Source of the DNA: Otis tarda
Lineage: Eukaryota > Chordata > Aves > Otidiformes > Otididae
Length of the DNA: 64,000 nucleotides
Direction of reading: 5' to 3'
Assembly (NCBI GenBank): GCA_026413225.1
Contig: CM048554.1
Span: 90,933,963 to 90,997,962 of the forward strand
Part shown: positions 7,476-19,418 of the stretch, piece after piece
Numbering within the stretch: position 1 is the first letter of the stretch
Layout of the letters: every line of letters begins with the position of its first letter
The notes under the pieces: model-generated
What the model was told of the DNA's origin: nothing
Databases searched by the model: none
What the model saw: the letters and a program-made list of their open reading frames with translations, nothing else
Made by a program: the position numbers and the translations under genes

Positions 7476-10183
7476 GACCATAATAAGGTTATCAGACAGT
7501 TATCAAATCAGCACACAGGGTATCAACATAAATAATGCTGCTGGGAAAGACTGAATCATAGGGGACAGTCAAGAGTTAAATGAAAGAAAATGAAGAATAT
7601 AAGATCTGATCAGGGACACGGAATATTAAATGGATGTATTCCTGTTTATTGACAGTTGGTAGCACATTACCAAGACAACATGTAAAATGATCTGCTGTTC
7701 ATCAGAAGATGAAATTTAGTAAGATATTTGTTCACTTACCTATAACTTCTAATCTTCCCTTAAAGTGCTGCTGATACGAATTCAGTCACTAAGCCTAAAA
7801 GTGGATTTGATGGTTTGGTTATGATAAGCACTTTTCTTCTAAATGTTTTTGAAAATAATCCATCCAGAAGATACATAGAACAAAAAAAAAAAAAAGGAAA
7901 ACTACACAGGCTTCTTCATAGGTGTCATCTATAAGGTTTTTGTCTTTTCTGCTCTTCAGGGCAGGCATGCTATGGGAGCTTAGGACTCATACCTCTGCTT
8001 TTTCTGTTAATTCCTGCAACATGTGTGCATCCTGAACTTAAAGTAAATTAATAAACTAGAAGCAGGAAGAAAAAAAACTCAACCTAAGTTACCCTGCGTC
8101 AAGAATGCAAAATCTAACCCTTAGTTATGTCTATGTACTTGTGGCAACCAAAATAAAGGTGAAACATCTTGCAAAAATAAAACAGGTAAGAAAAACTTGG
8201 GAATATTTCATTTTAAAGGTGATCACCTTCATTTTAAAGGTAAAGTTTCAGTACTTCACCCTTCTCATTAACTGCCAAACAGGTGCAGATAAACTCTCAC
8301 TGTATGGTCTGCCTAACCAAAGATGAAGACACGAGGGAAGGTGTCAGCAGCAAGGGCAGATGTGATATCTGTGTGCAGTCTAGTCACAAAATGCAACAAA
8401 GCCTTTCAGCCATCAATATTTTCCCCTGTTAAAAATGAAACTTTTTAATTTATTTCAAAATAACCATAACGGCACTTTGTGTGGAACAGGATCATTAACT
8501 TAGCAGTGAAATTACTTGAGCATAACCTGCCTCAAGTACCCTTTTCAACTTTACTATAAACTAATCAGTGAAAAAACAGAAAGTGTCAAAAATAATTTTA
8601 GTGATATATATGACTGGCATGTATTTCTTTAATTTATTTGTTTCAATTATTGCCTTAAGTGATTTTCATACTACAGCACAAATTATTTCAAGCAGATTTT
8701 TCTTTCTAATTTGGAGCAAAAAAACCCCCTAGAAGTGCTACACAGAATCCTAAAGTTCATACTCAGTTTACTTCTTACAGTTTTGGATGTCAATTCTGGT
8801 TTACATAATCATTAGGAGGAAAAAAGAATACGCTGCTCAAGAGCATACATTAATATTAGACAGAAATGCTTGCAATAATACCTTAGTGCAACAAGGAATT
8901 TGCAGTAAAGTGGCATCCGTGTGGAACAGGCTTCCTTCGTGCTTCTGTTAGCTTCTAATATATGAGTATACTTTTAAAGGATCAAATAGTACAACCTGTT
9001 TTCTGAATAGTAGAACAAATTGCTGCACCAAAAACATGCAAGAGAACCTATTCCATTATACTCTATGGTGGCAGACTAACATTTAAAATGTTGCATAATT
9101 TCTTATCAATTCTCTATACTCAAAAGAAAATTTATACAAACACAAAAAGAGAAAAACAAGGTCCTCTTTAAAATAAAGGGTTTGTTTGCTTGCCTTAATA
9201 AGTAAGTGATAAATAACAGGAAAAATTAACACTGAATGGGATTTTAGCCATCTTCATTGCCCAATTATAAGGGATTCCTTTGATTTTTTTTTTACAAAAA
9301 AATATAAAAAACTGCACCTGGCTCTGTGTTTAGGAAGCAGACTGTGCTTAGTTTTTTTTTTTTTTTTTTAAGATGACTCTTAAGAGAACTGCCCTGCTAA
9401 GAGTCCGTGTGCTGGCTCTAGTGATCCAAATCGGTCAGTGCTGCAGATCCCAGAGGTGCCAAGGCTTCATTAGTTGATTTGGTCATGCTGCTCTGACTCT
9501 TAAAAGGATGACACACTGCTGAAGGTTTTCAAAAGGTTTTGTTCATTTCAAAAGGTTTCACTGGAATTCACACTTTATGGGAAGTCTCATCAGGGTTTGT
9601 CCTTTTGTTTCTTTGTTTTTCTCACAAGCCTTTTTTTTTTTTCCTTGTATTGTGAGAACACAAAATGTGGAAGCATTTTTATGGATGGCTACTTACAATA
9701 AATTGAAAAATTAGCTGAAAGACTCTCCATTATCTCCAAGGCCTGAAGAACCTTGATCTTAATAGGATGAGTTACCAGATGAGTACCTGTGAGGTAGCAG
9801 TGAGGCATCCTGATACCCTATAAAACTCAGAGTCCTGAAAACAGGTACTGAGAGTCCCCCTGTGGAAAGAGTTAGTCCTCTTCCCTTTCCCCTCCTCCCC
9901 TGCCCACCGCCCCCCCCGCAAAAAAAAAAAAAGGATCAAAGGAGTTAATCACTAAGAAAAATAGTAAGCTACAAGAATAATCTTTGATTCTTTCTTTTTC
10001 TGGCTCAAGACTATTTCCTTATCTCTGGAATGAAAGACAAAGCCTGGAATACCCAATAGCCAAAAGTAACAACTTTCCAGAGGAAGACACAGTGAAAGGT
10101 TGTGAAGATCGGAGATGCCTCAGTGTCTTCCTCAAGTAACAAAAGGAGTAGTATATAAGTGTGTTGAAAGCCTTTTGCGCATG
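7476..10183. other. Non-coding, simple runs only
   Basis: AT-rich sequence with homopolymer runs: A14 near 7881, T-runs near 9289, 9351-9369 and 9631, and a C-run followed by A13 near 9910-9932. No coding exon or RNA gene is recognised. Confidence 0.6.
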
Positions 10184-11292
10184 TGTCGTAGTTCAGCCCT
10201 GATCGGGACCAGACTACGCAGTCTCTCTTTCACTCCCCCCACCCTCCAAGAGAATAGGGGGAGATAATATAAGAAAAACAGCTTGAGGTTTGAGATAAGG
10301 ACAGGGAGAAAATCCTTAAAGTTACCATCACAGGCAAAACAGACTTGACTTGGGGAAAACTATTTATTTATTACTAAAACTAGCAGGAGAATGAGACAGG
10401 GAACAAGATAACCTCCCCCCACCCCTCCCTCTTCCCAGGCTTAACATTATCTCTACTACCTTTCCCTCCCGAGCTGCACGGGGGGAAAGAGGGAATGGGA
10501 GTTGCGGTCAGTTCATCACACGTTGTTTCACACCGCTGCATCATCGTCGGGGGAAGAACTCCTCACATTCCTCCTCTGCTCCAGCGTGGGGTCCCTTCCA
10601 TGGGCCACAGTTCTTTGTGAAACTGCTCTGGCGTGGGTCATCTCTTCCACGGGGTGCAGTCTCTCCAGAACAGCTGCCCCAGTGGGCCCTCCATGGGCCA
10701 CAGCCTCCTTCAGGCCTCCACCTGCTCCGGCGTGGGGTCCTCCACGGGCTGCAGGTGGATCTCTGCCCCTCCGTGGACCTCCATGGGCTGCAGGGGGACA
10801 ACCTGCTCCACCATGGTCATCACCACAGGCTGCAGGGGAATCTTGGCCAGGAGCCGCGTTACTCCTCCCCCTCCTTCTTCACTGACCTTGGCGTCTGCAG
10901 CCGTTCCTCACAACAGGCTGGCAGACGCCTCTCCGGATCCTTTTTACATATTATTCACTTCTCATCTCCTCTCCACTTCTTGCAGCCAGGCTGGGCCGAG
11001 TTGGGCCCAGTCGGCTGCCTGGCAAGAGGCCAGAGGGTGAGGCCTCCCCCTCTCTGCCCCCGCTCAGCTGCTTCACATCTTCTCCCTTTTTTTTTTTCCT
11101 GTTTCCCCTTCTTAAACACGTTATCGTAGAGGCGTTATCACGGGACATTCTGCTACCAATTGGCTCAGCCTTGGCCAGCAGCAGGTCCGCCCTAGGCCCG
11201 TCCAAGTCCACTGAACAAAGGGGAGCGACTTCTAGCAGTTCCCTAGAGAAGCTACCACCTTAGGCCCCCCCTTACTAAACAAAACCAGAACA
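10184..11292 (-). repeat. ERVL-type solo LTR (1109 bp) with GCATG duplication
   Basis: Read on the minus strand it starts TGTTCTGG and ends CTACGACA. It is flanked by a perfect 5-bp direct repeat GCATG (10179-10183 and 11293-11297), the duplication length typical of ERVL. The middle consists of degenerate repeats built around CCATGGGCTGCAG and GCTCCGGCGTGGGGTCC. The block GACAGGGAGAAAATCC...CAAAACAGACTTGACTTGGG is shared, in reverse orientation, with 53115-53170, so this LTR and the one at 52195 belong to related families. A TTTAAGAAGGGG motif on the minus strand near 11120-11109 corresponds to the promoter region. Open frames inside it are chance frames in GC-rich repeats. Confidence 0.9.
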
Positions 11293-11297
11293 GCATG

Positions 11298-14124
11298 TAA
11301 ACTCTTCTTCTTAATTCCATAGGTCAAAAAGATACTAGAAAATTAGGCTGACACAGCTTTTACTTGGATTCATCAGAAACATGAAGTAAATGCCTCGCTA
11401 AATCAATAGACCTCATTTTTGTTAAATGAAAACAGATTAGGCTCTGCATTTCCCTTCTAATAATATTTTTGCTTCAATGTTTTATCTTCTTTCAGAACAC
11501 AATAGTAATTTACAAGAGTTTCAATTTCTGTTGTTTTCTACAGAGTTTTTACCTCACAATATTCCTCTGGCTGTACAAACTTGGCTGAATGTATTGGAGA
11601 GTATACTTATAAAATTTGTAGGTGTCATCATGCCAGAGTTAGGGGAGGGCAGTTACTCTGGAGGATAGAGTCAAATTTCAGTCTTCATAGGCTGGAAAGA
11701 AGATCTTCAAAGAACATACCTAAATTCAATAATGATAACTGCAAAAAAGCTATACTTTGACAGAAGAAACAGCAGAAACAGTAGCTGTCAGGAGAAGGCA
11801 AGAAATCACCAAAACTTCTTGGAGGAGTAACCAACATCAGTGCTAAAATCTGTACTGTGCAGTTTCTCATGCTGTGGTGATGGAGAAAATGCTGATGAAT
11901 GCAAGTGTGCTGCTTTTTAAGTCTCACATGCTGAAGAGTTGTATTCTGTAAGGTGCCAGGGTTGGCCTTCATTGAGTCACATGAATCTCTGGAAAACACA
12001 GGAACAAGAAAAGAAAGATAAGTGCCCTTTTGAACAACCTCAAAGAAATATCTTGTCTTGGAACTATTTCTTTTCAGTGGAGGACCTTCCTAGCTGGCAG
12101 AGACCATTTCCTCAAGTACAATTTGAAAGAGTTGTCTCAAACATGAACTCAAGCTTTATAAGCAGGTGATATGCAAACAGTGCTCTTCACAAGGATGAGC
12201 CTCTCTTTAGTAAAACTATTTTAGTGGTGGATATAACCCCAAAGAATTTGGGATTAATTTGAAATCAGCAAATTCAGAAGAAACCATGTTGAAGGAATGG
12301 CTTAAAGCAAGGATGAAAACTAACTTTGCTTGTTCAATTAAAGAACGAGGTGCAGACAAAGTAAATTTACCTGTAAGAAAAAAGGGGAAACTAAAAGGAA
12401 ACACAGTTAAGGGGAGTGAAACAATTTATGTAAGGGGAAGGTGATTTAAAGAAGGTCTAAGTGAAACATGCGATCTGGATTGCAGCTGCAGAAACACTAT
12501 CTCAAATCAAGGCAACTATGAACAATGGAACAGAAAAAGACCATTTCTGGCACACGACAGAAGAAAAAGTACAATCCAGGAAAGCTACAAGTATACAGCT
12601 GGGCAAAACTTCTCTGACCTCTAAAGGGAAAGGTACATATATAGACAACTGTTTGGAGAATGAAAACAAACACTGAAGGAAAACTTCTAAAATGTCATCC
12701 TTTGCTTTTCCTGGTTTTGTGCAGGAAAAGCACAAAAACCTGGGTTTTGTGCAATTTCCTGGTTTTTGTGCAATTACGTTGTAAGTAATTAAAATATTTT
12801 AAAACTTGTATTTTTTTCACTACTAAACTGAAAAGAGTAAGATGCTAATGTTAATGTAGTCCTTTGATTATTATACTACTGTAGTTTTTACCTACTTCTC
12901 TCAAGCTGATCACTGAAATCTGCACAGGGACACTAAGGTACAGAAGAGCCTTTTTTAAGGGGTTAGAATTGAAGAAGCTGAAGTTGGGGTCAGATTTGTG
13001 GCTATGAGGAAGATAACAACGCTTTAGCTTAAAAACAACCTAATTTTGCCCTTGTCTTTTCCTTCTTCTCTGTGAAAAGAAGCTAAATTATATATTTTTA
13101 GAGTACTGATCTCTCTGCACATCGTGTCTCATTTTGTCACCTGGCCATGTGATATTCCCATACTCCTTGTCCCAGCCAGCAGTGTCAAAGGCTCCTGCTC
13201 ATCAGTACCTCCTTCCTCATCATCCCCCCAATCTATTTTTCAAGTTGAGCTGCTTCTCCCCTTATTGCAGGATGCTGAAGATAGCTAAATGAATTACTAC
13301 TATGCAAGAGCTACAAGAGGTTCTGCATGTAAATACTGTGCTTTTAATACCCTTACTCAGAAGGCACTGCTGTTTACCTAGCAGACAAGGAGCACTGCAA
13401 TGTTCCCTTGCAGTCAGGAGTTTTGGGGAACGCCCTGCATTTCTGTGGTGTGAAACAAGTAATGAGTATCACTTTCCACCTCTGAAAAGTAAACTTTGTT
13501 TTGGTCCACTTAGTTGTCCCTGCAGACCAGACATGCTCACGGGCTGTGGAACTAATGAAAAAGCAGAAACGGAAAGATTTTTTTGGTTTGATGAAACAGT
13601 CATTCTGAGTCCTCTGCTCCTATACCAGCAATAGTTCTAAAGATTAAATTCCCTTGTCTAAATCAATAAAATATGAACATATGCTAATCACTCGCAAACC
13701 CATGGCTTTTTTAAAATAGGCTAAGGTGAACTGAATTTCAGATTAAATAATTTTTATATAAATCTGATGTTAATTCTGAAATTTCAAAGCTAGATCCTTT
13801 CAAAATGCAATGATAACTATATTACTGATGACTTTCGAAGTAATTTACATCATGGTATTTCACAAATGGCTTTTCATCAAATTAATGATTTACAAAGGAT
13901 TAAACATTTAGTGATGGCAGACACCACTAAAATGGCAGACATAAGGTTAAGAAACTTGATGCTTTCTTTGCCTCAATTTTCAACTAGGTTTCCTCAGCCC
14001 TTCCTCAGCTTAGTGAAAGTGTTCCAAGGAGAGGAACTATTAGGAGCAGCTGAAGATCAAGTTAGCATTTTTCTTTGCGAGATTTCTGCCCATGTATGTC
14101 CATGGAATCAGGTGATCTATATCC
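11298..14124. other. Non-coding, no recognised feature
   Basis: AT-rich sequence with short chance frames only. A local echo of the phrase CCTGGTTTTGTGCA occurs three times near 12710-12775. A 110-codon frame at 13302-13634 shows no recognisable domain and was not accepted as a gene. Confidence 0.6.
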
Positions 14125-15340
14125 ATAGGTGTTGAAAGAATTGGCCAATGTCCTCGCAAGGCAAGGACAGGATGTGTTTGGATGGGTGAAAAACCACGTG
14201 AGTAAAAAAATGGTTTGCTGGTCAAGCTCACACTGGAGTGGTTAACGGGTTGTTCTTTACCCAGATGCCTGTCACAAGTGGAGTATCACAGGGAGCTATC
14301 TTGCAATGTGTCCTGTTTAACATCTTTGTCAGTGACCTGGAGGATATTGTGGAGTGCACATATACCAAATTTGCAGATGACACCAAATTTGTGGTCCTGG
14401 TCGATATGCTTGAGGGCAGAGCTGTCATTAGATGGACTGATGCAATCTGGAAGAATGGGCTGACAGAGACTAGGAAATTCAGGAAGGACAAGTGCAAAGT
14501 GTCCAGTATGGGAAGGAAGAGACCCTTGCACTGCTACACGCTGGGTGTGCCTGGCTGCAGAGCAGCTCTGCAGGCAAAGCTCTTGGGGACCTTGATGGGC
14601 AGTGAGCTGAGTGTGAGCCTGCAGTAGCCCTGGCAGTAACAATGGCCAACACCACCCTGGGCTGTGCCAGCAGGAGCATAGACCTAGGGAAGGGATTACC
14701 CCCCGCTACTCAGCCCTTGTTATTCTGCACCTAGGCTACTGCTGCCCATTCTGGGCCCCCAGTAAAAAGATCTTGATAAACTGAACTGTGTTCAATGGAG
14801 GGCCATCAAGATGGCTGGGGCTGAAGCACTCTTCACGGCATGGTTTAGCAGGCATGGTGGTGTTAGGTTGACAATTGGACTTGATGATCTTGGAGGTCTC
14901 TTCCAACCTTAAAATTCTATGATTCTACGATCTGTGCTGTGAGGTGGGTTAAGGGAACTGGGCTTGTTCAGCCTGGGAAACAAATGGTTTCAGCGGAACC
15001 TAACAGCAGCTTGCAGTGCTAATGGGGAAGGTATGACAGGGACATGAAGAGGCTTTGGGTGATGGGATGACTAAAGACACTGAACATAAAATGAAACAAC
15101 AGAGGTTCAGACTGCATATAAGGAAAAAAAAATCACCATGATCATAGTCAAGTAGAAGAGTAGGTTATCCAGACAAGTTGTGCAGTCTCTGACCTTGAAG
15201 GTTTTCAATACCTCATTGACTACTGAACCAGCAACAGACATCATGTTTCGACCCCACAGCTAACCTTGCTTTGAGCAGGAGGTTGGACTGAAGACCTTGT
15301 GAGGTCCAATTCAAATTCTCCTATGATCATGTGAATGTCA
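14125..15340 (+). mobile_element. Old CR1 LINE fragment with broken reverse transcriptase
   Basis: The plus strand encodes decayed CR1 reverse transcriptase: VTSGVSQGAILQCVLFNIFV and then FADDTKF (the catalytic Asp pair) within about 14238-14520, followed by frameshifts. The 3' part, resuming after a nested CR1, has the phrases CTGGGCTTGTTCAGCCTGGG and GGTTCAGACTGCATATAAGG, and ends near GTTGGACTGAAGACCTTGTGAGGTCC. It is 5' truncated. Divergence from the young copies is large, so it is an old subfamily. Confidence 0.8.
14834..14931 (+). mobile_element. Short CR1 3' end nested in the older CR1
   Basis: About 98 bp containing GTTGACAATTGGACTTGATG, then GGTCTCTTCCAACCTTAAAA and ATTCTATGATTCTACGAT, the classic CR1 3' terminus. 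The host CR1 sequence resumes directly afterwards with GGGCTTGTTCAGCCTGGG, so this is a younger CR1 inserted into an older one. Exact ends are uncertain by about 10 bp. Confidence 0.65.
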
Positions 15341-18300
15341 GCTGAATGTTGCACCACAGTAAAGTGTTACTCTGTATCAGCTAGGAATGCACAGATAACT
15401 GAAAGAAAAACATTAAAGATTATTACAGGATAAAATAAGGTACAATTCCATTTCCACTATTACCAACATATACAAGCAATAACTACCTTAAAAAAAATCA
15501 GTAAATCACAAACAGATTACAAAAAGATTCCAAATTAAGTTTACAAAAATATCCTGAGATAGTTCACTTCAAAATCCCACCCACTGCTGTCATTAGTAGG
15601 CATGTAAAATTGTCTAGCAAATAGAACAATTAATGGAGCAGCACTAGAATAAAAATTTATTTTCCTTGTCTCATAATTTTTCTACTCTCATAAAAAGAGA
15701 CACTCTACCATAAAATCCTTTTTAAAACAGATGGAGACAGGTACAAAACCTAGTCACCTGGGAAGCTAAGAATGTGGCAGAATAACAAATTACGAAATCA
15801 TAAACCGCTATTAGGCTGCTAATTAATAACCACTGCTAATCAACCATGTAAATATACAATTCAACCACATAGGTGTGTGTATATATATATATTTTTATAT
15901 ATATATATAAAAGCCTGGCCAGTTTGCATTTGCAGAATATTAGCATTTTGCCAAATTCTCAAGTCCATATATTTACAACAAGGAAATCAGCAAGACAAAA
16001 GAAATATCCGTGAACTGTTAATTCTAAAATTGTAAGGGTAACTCAGGTGAAGCACTCCAGGGAGCAACGACAGGTCTGACCAAGTTCTTTTTTTTACTGT
16101 TTGCTGTTCTTTAGGTCTACAGTATGTTACACTCAGCAAATGGGACTCTGAGGATATTCTTTTGAGACATCTAATAGTCTCCACTTAGTAAAGACCATAG
16201 GCACTTTCTCTAGATTTGGGATTTTTCTCTGGAGGACAGATGTGTGAAAGCTGAATGTCGACATACCTATTTAGTAAGCAATTTAAGCAATTAGTTAAAG
16301 TCCAAGCTGTAGGAAGGTTTCTTCCAACCCAGTCGCAAATCCTCACCTGTAACAGCTAACTTCAGGGACTGGCTTAGTCATCTCGTTTTATTTCAAAACT
16401 AAAGACAGCAATGTTTACTCAAGTTACATCTAACAGTCACTGGACAAGAGCAGAAATTGTCTGAAGAGTATGGACTTAAACCTAAGACTTCCTACTTGCT
16501 AAAACTGGTAAGATATCACATGGGTGGGATTTAGTTCCTACATAAAGACACCTAAAGGCATGCTCGTGCCAGTGAGCTATGTATGATGCTTCATGCTGTC
16601 ATCACTGCTTGATTCTGTTGCCTAAGCAGACACATTTAGTGACAGTGTCACTAAAGATGCTCCAGCGTATCACAGGCATTTACACGAGAGAAAATGTGAC
16701 ACAGGACTTAGAGATGATCTGCAGTCCTTTGGCATAGCAGCTGGAGACCCAGCCCAAAACATCAGGGTACTTTATAAGTGTTTCATAGCTTAGACATCTC
16801 AACCACAGGGAGTCATCTAAACACACTTTGTGCATGTTCATCTTGAGGCAAGTCCCATCTTGGTGAAAAATTGCTGCAAGGAACATGAGATAACAATCTT
16901 CTAATAACTATCCTGGTTGCAGAGGTTATTGCTCCCATCAAAGCTGAGATATGTGCTCACCGACGTGGTTCAACTGCACTAATTTTGCATTGAAACAGAT
17001 AAGGAGATCCCGGGTGACCAGTTATTAACACTTTTGCAGAGAGGCTAGTACGTGTCTAAATTGCTACACTGGCAGCTCTCAGTCTGCCTCAGCACTTTCA
17101 AAGCTGCATAACAAACTGTTCTGAATCTTTGTCAGAGTGTAAGCACCTCTGGACACAAAACTCCCTCTCTCTGTATGCTGTGAAAAAGATTTCAAAACTC
17201 ATGTCTCAAGTAAGTAGTTACTTCAATATTTATCAAGGATAAGCACATAAGCATGTGCTTCCCAAAATAGCCATTGGTCTTCCAGTGGCCTAGAGAGCTT
17301 GCTGGTGAGAAAACGCTGCAATCTGCAAAGAAAATATGCGTCACTTTGTGCCCAAGTTGCTTTACAAATAAAAATTTTTTTTTTCGCCACAGATCAGTAA
17401 ATATGCAGTGGTGTACAATCTAGTGCTGAAACTGTTCTTTAGAATAGGAGTCTTGAAACACTACACATTTTGTCATTATACAGATTCCAGTATCTTTCTG
17501 TGTTTTGTGTCTTTTCTTTACAAAATACTTTTGAATTAAGCTTTTTTAAAAAATGAAAATTATTATATCAATTAGATACCAGTTCTTTTTGTTTATGCCT
17601 TTCCTTGCTGTTTTTGTAATCATGCTTCCAGCACTGTGGAGGGAGGTGGAAGAACTGCTCTTCTACCTTAATGAAACAAACAAACAAAAAGTAAAGCAGT
17701 AACAAAAAGGGCACAGTAGTTCCTGATTGGCTACCAACCTTACATACTTATTTAACTTTATTTTCTTTAATTTGGCTAAACTTATCTGATTTTCTAATGT
17801 GAATATTTAGGAACACTTGTTTTGTGAATCAAAAAGATTTCTGTTGAAAGAACTTTTGCTAAAAGAAAGCATTAAACAAATGTTACCATCTGACATACCA
17901 AATACAAAGTTTAAGAAACAGAACAGTGGCCAATGTGTAAACAAGTATAAAAACCAATTTGGGGAGCCAATTCAGCATAGCTTGTTTTGTAAATATTAAT
18001 TTATTTTACATATACAGAAAACAAAGGTTTATTATTTGAAATAAATGCATTCAAATTAACAAGATAAATGATTTACTGTATTTAAAAAGTGGTGCTTCAA
18101 AGAATTTTTCTGACATAAAAAAAGATTTGAAGAAACAACTGCAAGGGGAAGGATAAGGACTAATGCTAAAAATATTTTATATTTATGGTGAAGGTGCACT
18201 GTTAGGACACACTATAAAACTAAAATGGTGTTTATTCATTAGAAAAAAAAAATGCCATTCATCATAACAGTTACTCTCTAAATTTAGCAAAGACTCTGGA

Positions 18301-18967
18301 TCAGTTAAGGTATTGTTGAACTAATATTTTAAAGGCCTTTTATGTTTAAGATTATTTCTGTTAAATTTAGTTATTACTATGAAGATAATTTCATCAAAGA
18401 AATAAAAATCTAAAAATCAGATAATACATAAATATACAAAGGGGTTTTTATCAATACTCATTAATTTTTAACAGAAAAGTTTAAAATAATCATTAAAGGA
18501 GTTAAATTTATTCAGATTACATCTTTGAAATAATTCATCAACTCTGAGTGAAGTAGGCCTATTGTGCCTACACTTGTGCATACACAAGTAAAGCCAAGCA
18601 GGATACAATGAATGTAAGAAAGTTGTAAAACTAAGCAACAGATTTTATTTTGCTCAGATAATGACTCTTTTGATTAAATCAGAAACTATGTCTGTCCTAT
18701 AAGAATCTGTAGTGATAAATTACCAAGTTTAAAAAGAAACATTTTTATTTCTGCCAACCACTCATTCTCTCTAAAGCACACATATGCTATACAACTCTTA
18801 AAATACACACATTAGTTTCCTAACTAGGAAACTCTACACACACGTTATGTCTTGACTTTAAAACTCATAGTGCTTATTTTAAACATCACCTGAAACAACT
18901 TTTTTTGTTGCCATTTTCACTGTGTATGCAAACACCAACATATTGTTTTCTGTTAAAAGAACTGGCA
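15341..18967. other. Non-coding; TA-rich hairpin-prone run at 15878-15911
   Basis: AT-rich. A (TA)n run interrupted by TTTT at about 15880-15910 could fold into a hairpin. T9 lies near 17377. No exon recognised. If 19167-19418 is the last MEI4 exon, the right-hand part of this stretch may be 3' UTR and the rest intergenic. Confidence 0.5.
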
Positions 18968-18973
18968 TTTATT
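18968..18973 (-). promoter_or_regulatory. Candidate poly(A) signal for the MEI4-like gene
   Basis: The first AATAAA on the minus strand after the stop codon at 19167, about 195 bases downstream. No further support is visible; alternative signals occur farther on. Confidence 0.3.
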
Positions 18974-19166
18974 CAAAATGGCACCTGGATTATTAAATTT
19001 TTTCTATATTTAAAATTGGAAATAAATTGCATTATCTCTGAAACTGCTGTATAGTATAGTAGTTTAAAATAAATGTTTTCCAATACCAACAGTTTTCCTG
19101 TCTGGCTCAAAAATTTTCCAATGCAATCCCACAACAAATATACTGTTAAAAAGTAGGCTGCTTGTT

Positions 19167-19418
19167 TTAATCAATTTGTATTTCAGCTGAGTTCAAAAGA
19201 ACACTCACTCTCCATAAATATAAAGAAAACAAAGGGAATTCATCTGAGAGGTGAAGAATAATTTGATCAAGGTTCTTCATAAATTTTATTTTGTCTTCTC
19301 CATCATAGTCTGAGCTTGAAACGTTACTTTCTTCTGTCTCATTTTGAAGAAGTTGTTCCAGAATCATGCACAAAGGAAAAATATTCTCATAGTGGATAAT
19401 GTCATACATGGCCTGGAT
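19167..19418 (-). CDS. MEI4: Terminal coding exon resembling MEI4 (meiotic DSB formation protein 4)
   Basis: An 83-codon open stretch is preceded on the minus strand by a good splice acceptor (CTTTATTCCCAG ending at 19419) and ends with TAA at 19169-19167. It encodes YENIFPLCMILEQLLQNETE, an acidic Ser/Asp-rich linker, then LSDEFPLFSLYLWRVSVLLN and SAEIQ near the end. From memory this closely matches the C-terminus of vertebrate MEI4 (YENIF, LEQLLQ-ETEE, LSDAFPLFTFYLWRV and SSAEIE-like wording). MEI4 acts in the nucleus on meiotic chromosome axes with REC114 and IHO1 to promote SPO11-dependent double-strand breaks. No other exon was recognised on the minus strand up to 64000, so upstream exons probably lie beyond the right edge and 19419-64000 would be intron. 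The exon has no internal stop or frameshift, suggesting a living gene. The exon start could also be 19412 if the second CAG is used. Confidence 0.75.
   Translation of the reverse strand: MQAMYDIIHYENIFPLCMILEQLLQNETEESNVSSSDYDGEDKIKFMKNLDQIILHLSDEFPLFSLYLWRVSVLLNSAEIQID

Noticed and set aside
10502..11129. Overlapping 127-170 codon frames on both strands
   Set aside because: Chance open frames in the GC-rich repeats of an ERVL-type LTR.
13302..13634. 110-codon plus-strand frame
   Set aside because: No recognisable domain, no splice or promoter context, and composition typical of chance frames.
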